DNA from: CAZYFS01 sp964647465
Lineage (GTDB): Bacteria; Patescibacteriota; Minisyncoccia; Minisyncoccales; UBA1441
Direction of reading: 5' to 3'
Assembly (NCBI GenBank): GCA_964647465.1
Contig: CAZYFS010000001.1
Span: 1-64,000, forward strand
DNA: 64,000 nucleotides
This document shows positions 59,135-64,000 of this stretch, one piece after another; position 1 is the stretch's first letter, and the number at the start of each line of letters is the position of its first letter. The notes beneath the pieces were generated by a model that did no database searches, was not told where the DNA came from, and was given only the letters and a program-made list of their open reading frames with translations. The translations under genes were made by a program, and so were the position numbers.

Positions 59135-60443
59135 CCTTTGTTAATCGTCGAACTACCTCCCGATCATCCCAAGCAACTTTCCGTCCGTTTTCAATACACA
59201 TTAACGATTCCGATCCTTTCCCCGTAATGATAACTACGTCATTTGCACCTCCCCAAGATAAAGCTTGATTTATAGCTTTCTCTCTATCAAGAATCACTGT
59301 TTTATTACTGACAGGAAAATTTTTAAATCCGGTTTTCATTTCTGCAAGAATTTTTTCTGGATCTTCATCATAGGGATCTTCATTGGTTAAAATAACCTTC
59401 TGACAGTAACGACTAGCAATTTTTGCAAAGATCGGTCTTTTCCACTTGTCTCTTCCCCCTCCGCAGGCTCCAAGAACACATATCAACTTTCCGCCACTTC
59501 CTAAATAATGACGCGCTGCCTGATATGCTTTTTCTAAGGCAACAGGAGTATGGGCATAATCAACAATAACCGGATAGGGTTTTTTAATAACAACCTCCAT
59601 TCGCCCAGGAACCTTCTCTATTAGAGCCAAAGATCGTTTCATTGACTTGAAATCAATGCCTTGTGACCATCCTATCGCCAAAGCCGCTAAGGCGTTATAA
59701 ACGTTAAAAAGCCCATCTAGGTTTATTTTTATTTCTTGTTCGTTAACGAAAAAGATTATTTGCCCCGGAAATGAACTAATTTTTTTCGCAGAAAGAAATT
59801 CTATGTTCTCTTCTGGCGAGGAAGCCTTTATCGAAAAACCTATTTTCTTTTCTGCTTTAAATCGAAGAAAGCCGTGAGCATATTGATCATCTAAATTAAC
59901 AATGATAGTTTTTGGCTGTTTTTTCTTTGTTGAGTTGCCAAACCAAGAAGGAGATAGTGATTGAAATAACTTCTCTTTAGCTCTTCTGTAGTTGATAAAG
60001 CCTCCGTGCCTTTCAATGTGTTCTGGAGATAAATTAGTAAAAACAGCAAGATCGAAATCGATGAAACGATGACGACATTGTTTAATTCCCTCAGAAGTCA
60101 CTTCGATAACTACGTATTGACAATTATTTTTTCGAGCAGTTGATAAAAATTTCTGCAATTGAAACCTTCCGGGCATTGTCATTTTAAGTTCATTAGGATA
60201 ACTTCTTTCTCCGATTCGAAAACAAATTGAAGAAAGAGATGCTACCTTGTAATTAGCTCCTTGTAGTATTTGGGTAGTCATTTCGACAACAGTTGATTTG
60301 CCGCTTGTCCCGGTAACGCCAATGACAATTAACTTCCGAGAAGGAAATCGATAAAAAAATGCTGCCGCTCCCGCTAAGAAGAAATGGTAAAATTCAAGAA
60401 ATTGGCTGGGAATAAAAAGTTTGATTTTTGCCTTCCAGTTCAT
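59124..60443 (-). CDS. MurE-like UDP-MurNAc-peptide ligase with short N terminus
   Basis: 439 residues of the Mur ligase fold. P-loop IGVTGTSGKST begins at about residue 41, so the usual 90-100 residue substrate-binding domain is replaced by a short hydrophobic segment (FLEFYHFFLAGAAAFFYRFP). Central motifs VIEVTSEGIKQ, FTNLSPEHIERHG, VIVDYAHTP and GACGGGRDKWKRP are present. The amino-acid selecting motif, DNPR in diaminopimelate-type MurE, reads EDPY (TNEDPYDEDP), so the added residue cannot be predicted. Likely acts in peptidoglycan precursor synthesis in the cytoplasm. Confidence 0.85.
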   Translation of the reverse strand: MNWKAKIKLFIPSQFLEFYHFFLAGAAAFFYRFPSRKLIVIGVTGTSGKSTVVEMTTQILQGANYKVASLSSICFRIGERSYPNELKMTMPGRFQLQKFLSTARKNNCQYVVIEVTSEGIKQCRHRFIDFDLAVFTNLSPEHIERHGGFINYRRAKEKLFQSLSPSWFGNSTKKKQPKTIIVNLDDQYAHGFLRFKAEKKIGFSIKASSPEENIEFLSAKKISSFPGQIIFFVNEQEIKINLDGLFNVYNALAALAIGWSQGIDFKSMKRSLALIEKVPGRMEVVIKKPYPVIVDYAHTPVALEKAYQAARHYLGSGGKLICVLGACGGGRDKWKRPIFAKIASRYCQKVILTNEDPYDEDPEKILAEMKTGFKNFPVSNKTVILDREKAINQALSWGGANDVVIITGKGSESLMCIENGRKVAWDDREVVRRLTKVNQ

Positions 60444-60468
60444 ATTGTCTTTTCTCTAATTGAAAAAA

Positions 60469-60477
60469 TGTTATAAT
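60469..60477 (+). promoter_or_regulatory. extended -10 promoter of rpsT
   Basis: TGTTATAAT: perfect TATAAT with the extended TG. TTGTCT lies 21 bases upstream, too far for a good -35, so the extended -10 probably carries recognition. Predicted start near 60484 gives a leader of about 17 bases before the rpsT ATG. Confidence 0.55.
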
Positions 60478-60500
60478 AAAACCCACCTAAAAGAAATATT

Positions 60501-60779
60501 ATGCCCATTACTAAATCAGCTAAAAAAGCTTTAAGACAAAATTTAAAACGGAAAAAAAGGAATTCTATCTACAAGCAAAGGATGAAGGAATTGTTTAAAG
60601 AAATCAAGCGACTTGTTGCTACGCAGGAAAAGGAAGCTGCGGGGAAACTTCTTCCCGACTATTACAAGGCTGTTGACAAAGCAGCTAAATCTAACGTTAT
60701 TAAAGAAAATGCAGCTAGTCGAAAAAAAGCCAGCTTGACTAAGCTTGTAAATCAAATAGAAATTAAAGAGACAAAATAA
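60501..60779 (+). CDS. rpsT: 30S ribosomal protein S20
   Basis: 92 residues, helical and basic: MPITKSAKKALRQNLKRKKRN, and KAAKSNVIKENAASRKKASLTKLV near the end are typical of S20, a 16S rRNA 5'-domain binding protein. It has its own extended -10 promoter and overlaps the convergent holA gene by 17 bases. Confidence 0.95.
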   Translation: MPITKSAKKALRQNLKRKKRNSIYKQRMKELFKEIKRLVATQEKEAAGKLLPDYYKAVDKAAKSNVIKENAASRKKASLTKLVNQIEIKETK

Positions 60780-61725
60780 AGGAAGCCATTCCTTCTTTCG
60801 CCTTAACTTGTCCCGTTTTAATCTGAAGATCTATCGTAAATAATTGACGGTAGATTTTTTTTAATTCTGCCCAATTAAATTGCCGTGACAAAGAATAAAG
60901 CTTACTAACTGCATAGGGGTGTAATTTACTCTTCTGGACAATTTCTTGATAAGAAATTCCTTGTTCGGCCAAATTTTTAATCAGAAAAAGATTTTTAATC
61001 TTTGTCGCAATTAGCCCCACAAGAAATATCTGCATTTGCGCCTCATTCTTTTCTGCAGATAAATCCATGAATATTTTTAAGGCTTTTTTCTTATCTCCCC
61101 TTACCAAACAATCAAGTAGGGTAAAAATATTAACCTCTTTAAAGGGAATTATTAAAAATTCAACCAACTCACTATTTATATTCTCGTCATCTTTTGCCCA
61201 TCCCTTATATCCAGCAATTTTTTCTATTGCTTTTGCCCCTCGCCATGTATCAAGTTTTGCATAATCAGCGAGCTTTTCTTCGGCCTCCCGAGTAAGAGAC
61301 AAGCCGTATCTTCCCGCTTCTTCTCTTAGCCATTCTCTGTATGCTCCCAACTTAAATTTTTTGAACTCTTCTATTTTCTGACTGTGTTGATTTAGTGCTT
61401 TTTTTAAAGATTGTTTATCTTTTTTAATAACTCCTCTTTCTTCGATTACAATAATTTCTTTCGATCGTTCCAGAACCTCTATTTTCTTCTCTAGGGCCCT
61501 AGCAAAATCTTTGTTTTGAAAAACGCTTCGAAGAATGAACAATCTTTTTTTAACAAACATCGATCGTTGTTGAAAATCATCCCAAAAACTATTAAATTCA
61601 ACTTCTTTCGCCTCAATTTTAATTAATTCCACACCTCCTTGGTGTTTTTCTTTATAGCGATCAATTATTTGGGTGATTTTTTTTGATAAGCGATATTCGT
61701 CATCGCCGCAAAGAAAGAATATCAT
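60763..61725 (-). CDS. holA: DNA polymerase III delta subunit
   Basis: 320 residues. IFFLCGDDEYRLSKKITQII at the start, SMFVKKRLFILRSVF near 52, and the C-terminal helical collar (EQGISYQEIVQKSKLHPYAVSKLY, LFTIDLQIKTGQ) match HolA, which opens the beta clamp in the clamp loader. Its 3' end overlaps rpsT by 17 bases. It follows mutM by 10 bases. Confidence 0.9.
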   Translation of the reverse strand: MIFFLCGDDEYRLSKKITQIIDRYKEKHQGGVELIKIEAKEVEFNSFWDDFQQRSMFVKKRLFILRSVFQNKDFARALEKKIEVLERSKEIIVIEERGVIKKDKQSLKKALNQHSQKIEEFKKFKLGAYREWLREEAGRYGLSLTREAEEKLADYAKLDTWRGAKAIEKIAGYKGWAKDDENINSELVEFLIIPFKEVNIFTLLDCLVRGDKKKALKIFMDLSAEKNEAQMQIFLVGLIATKIKNLFLIKNLAEQGISYQEIVQKSKLHPYAVSKLYSLSRQFNWAELKKIYRQLFTIDLQIKTGQVKAKEGMASFILSL

Positions 61726-61735
61726 TTTTGTTTTT

Positions 61736-62596
61736 TTATAATGATTTTTGACATTTGGGACAATAAAAAGTACTTCTGTTATTAATTATGATCCGCTTAA
61801 TAGGAGTTTGGCAACGGGAACAGGGTTGCCCTTGACGATGATAGGCCTCTAACACGGAACCGTATTGCCCAGATTTATTTTCTGTATCCCGAAATTCACC
61901 GGTTGTCGTTCCTCTTTTTTGAATCGCCCGAACAAGAATCGAACGCATTGCCTTGTAAATATCCATTCCTTGATCCTTCTTCAAAAACGAGGCCTTGATT
62001 TCTGGGTGAACTTTAGCTTCCCACAAAATTTCGCTCGCGTAAATATTTCCTATTCCAGCAACAATCGATTGATCCATAAGAATCGCTTTCATCTGACGTC
62101 TTTTGTTTCGAATCAATTCCCAGAAACGAGCAAACGTCAGTTCTTGCGACAGAGCATCTAAACCAATATTTCTTGTCATCCTTATTTCTTTCATGTCTTT
62201 ACTGGTTGATTGTAATTCAAAACAAGAAAACTTTCGTTGATCCGACCACGCTAACATCAATTCGTTATCTAGCCAAAACATTAGGCGTATCTGTTGTTTT
62301 TCTAATTTTGGCAACCAATCTCCCGATTGATATCTCCAAGAACCAATTAAGAAATGCCCTGTCATTCTAGGATGAACGAGAAGTTTTTTCTGGTCAGACA
62401 AACAAAAAACAATAACTTTTCCGTAACGAGAAATTTGCGCAATCTTTTTTCCTATTAATAATTTTTTGAATTCAGAAGTTGTTTCCGGATAATGAATGAT
62501 TTTAGGAGTGTCGGTCCATATATCAAGAAAGGTCCTTTGTAGGACCTTTTCTTTTAAATCATTAACCATTGTTTGAACTTCTGGAAGTTCTGGCAT
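61736..62596 (-). CDS. mutM: formamidopyrimidine-DNA glycosylase
   Basis: 286 residues. MPELPEVQTM gives catalytic Pro2 and Glu3; VHPRMTGHF carries the conserved Lys/Met region, QSIVAGIGNIYASEILWEAKVHP is the helix-two-turn-helix, and the C-terminal zinc finger is CSRCQTPIKR...FYCPKC. It removes oxidised purines such as 8-oxoguanine. It lies 7 bases after the receiver gene on the same strand. Confidence 0.95.
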   Translation of the reverse strand: MPELPEVQTMVNDLKEKVLQRTFLDIWTDTPKIIHYPETTSEFKKLLIGKKIAQISRYGKVIVFCLSDQKKLLVHPRMTGHFLIGSWRYQSGDWLPKLEKQQIRLMFWLDNELMLAWSDQRKFSCFELQSTSKDMKEIRMTRNIGLDALSQELTFARFWELIRNKRRQMKAILMDQSIVAGIGNIYASEILWEAKVHPEIKASFLKKDQGMDIYKAMRSILVRAIQKRGTTTGEFRDTENKSGQYGSVLEAYHRQGQPCSRCQTPIKRIIINNRSTFYCPKCQKSL

Positions 62597-62603
62597 CGAG
62601 GAA

Positions 62604-62984
62604 TTAACTCTTTAATGGCGCACGAATTCTTTCAACGATTTCATCGGGAGTGAAATGAGCTTTAATTAGATAGTCTACCGCTCCCAATTCAAAACCTTTT
62701 TCGATGTCTTCCCTTTGGCCAAGATTAGAAAGAATAATAACAGGGATGGAGCCTGTTTTTGGCTCCTCTTTTAATTGTGCTAAGACTTTGAATCCGTCAA
62801 TCCCCGGAAGAATAAGATCTAATAAAATCAAATCTGGGGCTTCGTCATTTGCTTTGATCAACCCCTCTTCTCCGTCAACAGCCTTTATGATCTTAAATCC
62901 CTCTTCTACTAATTTTTTCGACATTAACTCGCTAAGAAAAATATCGTCCTCAATAATAAGAATTTTTCTATTTTCTTTGGCCAT
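62604..62984 (-). CDS. single-domain response regulator
   Basis: 126 residues, receiver domain only. IIEDD (acid pocket), phosphoacceptor Asp in LILLDLILPG near 56, Thr/Ser position in VIILSNLG and conserved Lys in DYLIKAHF. No output domain. It follows another receiver gene and the sensor kinase on the same strand, so it likely passes phosphate or works by protein contact. Confidence 0.93.
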   Translation of the reverse strand: MAKENRKILIIEDDIFLSELMSKKLVEEGFKIIKAVDGEEGLIKANDEAPDLILLDLILPGIDGFKVLAQLKEEPKTGSIPVIILSNLGQREDIEKGFELGAVDYLIKAHFTPDEIVERIRAPLKS

Positions 62985-63005
62985 AAATAAAGTTAAAACT
63001 ATTTA

Positions 63006-63380
63006 TTAATTGAGGGGTAAAATTTTCTCTACTTTCCCAACCACCTCTTCGGGATCAAAGTTTGTCTTTATAATCCAATCTTTCGCTCCTAGTTTCTGAG
63101 CTCGGCTAATTTCTACCGGCTGCCCAGAATTAGAAATGATTATAATTGGAATGTCTTTAATTTCTTCTATCCTATCCTTCGCTTCCATTACTTCAAACCC
63201 GTCCATTTTCGGCATAGCAACATCAAGCAGTATTAAATCGGGCCGAATTTCTTTGATTTTCTCAAGACCTTCTTTTCCGTCTGCAGCAACAATACTTCTG
63301 TATCCTCGACGTAACAATTTGCGCTTAAGAAAAGAGGCTAGAACTTCTTCGTCTTCGATGATAAGAATTGTCTTGATCAT
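63006..63380 (-). CDS. single-domain response regulator
   Basis: 124 residues, receiver domain only. IIEDEE, phosphoacceptor Asp in LILLDVAMPKMDG near 54, IIIISNSGQ and DWIIKTNF with the conserved Lys. About half its residues match the following receiver, so the pair probably arose by duplication. It starts 51 bases after the sensor kinase stop; 63381-63431 holds no feature. Confidence 0.93.
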   Translation of the reverse strand: MIKTILIIEDEEVLASFLKRKLLRRGYRSIVAADGKEGLEKIKEIRPDLILLDVAMPKMDGFEVMEAKDRIEEIKDIPIIIISNSGQPVEISRAQKLGAKDWIIKTNFDPEEVVGKVEKILPLN

Positions 63381-63431
63381 ATTATCAACTTACTCTCTGT
63401 TATCTATTCTACTCCGAAAAAGATGGTTTTG

Positions 63432-64000
63432 TCAACTAGTTTGGTTCGTTGGCGAGTGCAGAGGAATTGTAAAAAAGAATGTCGTTCCTTTTCCTTTCTT
63501 AGAAGAAAACCAAATTTTACCACCATGAGCATTAATAATGTTTCGGGCAATAAATAAACCTAACCCTGTTCCGTTTGGCATTGTAGAAATAGCATTCTCT
63601 GTTCTATAAAATCTTCTAAAAATATGAGCTTGTTGAGATTCCGAAATACCAATTCCCGTGTCTTTAATAGAAAAAAGGAGGGCATCGCTATCTTGCGATA
63701 AATTAATAACTATCGACCCTCCACTTGGCGTATAGTTGATAGCATTACTAAGAAGGTTTTGAATAACCAATTTCATTTTTTCGGTGTCTATTTTGACGTC
63801 TGGGAAATCTCGCCGAGCTCCACGAAAAGAAAATTTAAGCTTTTTCCTTTCTATTATTAACTGATGATTTTTCGTTACTTGAGTGATTAAATCTCTTAAG
63901 CTCGTTTTTTGGACATCATAAAGAAACCTTCCTTCTTCAATCCGGCTGACATTGAGAAGATCGTTAACCAAACGAATCATTCTTTGGTTACTCTCGTAAG
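63432..64000 (-). CDS. sensor histidine kinase, C-terminal part (runs off the window)
   Basis: At least 189 residues; the frame stays open to the window edge (upstream codons read YESNQR before the first internal Met), so the N-terminal part and the phosphoacceptor His are missing. Visible: end of the HisKA dimer helix (LVNDLLNVSRIEEG), N box VIQNLLSNAINYTP, G1 SIKDTGIGIS, F box HIFRRFYR and G2 NGTGLGLFIARNIINAHGG. It should phosphorylate the two receiver proteins encoded just downstream; the signal sensed cannot be seen. Confidence 0.93.
   Translation of the reverse strand, partial: YESNQRMIRLVNDLLNVSRIEEGRFLYDVQKTSLRDLITQVTKNHQLIIERKKLKFSFRGARRDFPDVKIDTEKMKLVIQNLLSNAINYTPSGGSIVINLSQDSDALLFSIKDTGIGISESQQAHIFRRFYRTENAISTMPNGTGLGLFIARNIINAHGGKIWFSSKKGKGTTFFFTIPLHSPTNQTS

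Noticed and set aside
1..64000. Recoded UGA (Gly) as in Gracilibacteria or Absconditabacteria
   Set aside because: TGA ends several conserved genes (pth, infC, greA) at the expected positions and does not occur inside recognised domains.
1..64000. CRISPR arrays, insertion sequences, prophage
   Set aside because: No repeated spacer pattern, transposase, integrase or phage structural gene was seen on either strand.

Overview
The window reads as a piece of chromosome from an AT-rich bacterium of the Candidate Phyla Radiation (Patescibacteria), most likely a parcubacterial lineage. This is an inference from gene content and style: densely packed genes with 1-30 base gaps or overlaps, few Shine-Dalgarno sites, tRNA genes without encoded CCA, a short-headed MurE-like ligase, PilMNO plus pseudopilin and ComEC/ComF genes without a larger secretion locus, and surface proteins with one N-terminal helix. 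UGA is used as a normal stop (for example pth and infC), so this is code 11 and not the Gly-UGA code of Gracilibacteria/Absconditabacteria. No phage, insertion sequence or CRISPR array was seen.

Layout. 50-3291: pilM-pilN-pilO-small membrane gene, diverging from comF. 3436-5816: a two-nuclease DUF2779 protein, tRNA-Ser(UGA), a glycosyltransferase and tRNA-Ser(GCU). 5930-14231: clpB, an HtrA-like protease, a giant pseudopilin-like beta-propeller protein and comEC. 14268-19090: ftsZ (split by an in-frame mini-intein), ftsA, rpsU, hisS and lepB. 19159-23213 (plus strand): pth, a structured intergenic region, topA, tRNA-Leu(CAA) and an M14-type hydrolase. 23468-31659: a tight run glmS-korA-korB-yvcK-sugar nucleotidyltransferase-PP-loop enzyme-xthA. 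31826-48453: leuS, tatD, metG, rsmI, an AI-2E permease, an M16 peptidase, glyS, a surface protein, recO, ileS (with a histidine-phosphatase domain inserted) and argS. 48519-50363 (plus): smpB, tmRNA, infC, rpmI and rplT. 50353-57515: Nudix hydrolase, polX, a flippase-like protein, a tandem HD protein, greA, an amino-acid permease, an EF-Tu-domain-2-like protein, tRNA-Arg(CCG) and a Trm9-like methyltransferase diverging from elp3 (57521-59134). 59124-64000: murE-like, rpsT, holA, mutM, two receiver proteins and the end of a sensor kinase.

The genes are mostly housekeeping: translation (six aminoacyl-tRNA synthetases, ribosomal proteins S20, S21, L35 and L20, IF3, tmRNA/SmpB rescue), division (FtsA/FtsZ), envelope (GlmS, MurE-like, LepB, flippase-like), DNA repair and replication (PolX, Xth, Fpg, RecO, HolA, TopA) and DNA uptake/pili (PilMNO, pseudopilin, ComEC, ComF).

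The most unusual observations are: (1) a 179-residue mini-intein inside the GTP-binding signature of FtsZ, whose T7 loop and C-terminal tail are also abnormal; (2) an apparently intact histidine-phosphatase domain inside isoleucyl-tRNA synthetase; (3) a pseudopilin-like protein carrying 14 repeats (probably two seven-bladed propellers) inserted in a beta-sandwich; (4) smpB whose last codons form the 5' end of tmRNA; (5) an Elp3/Trm9-like divergent pair suggesting wobble-uridine modification; (6) a 133-base element closed by a 19-bp stem between pth and topA.
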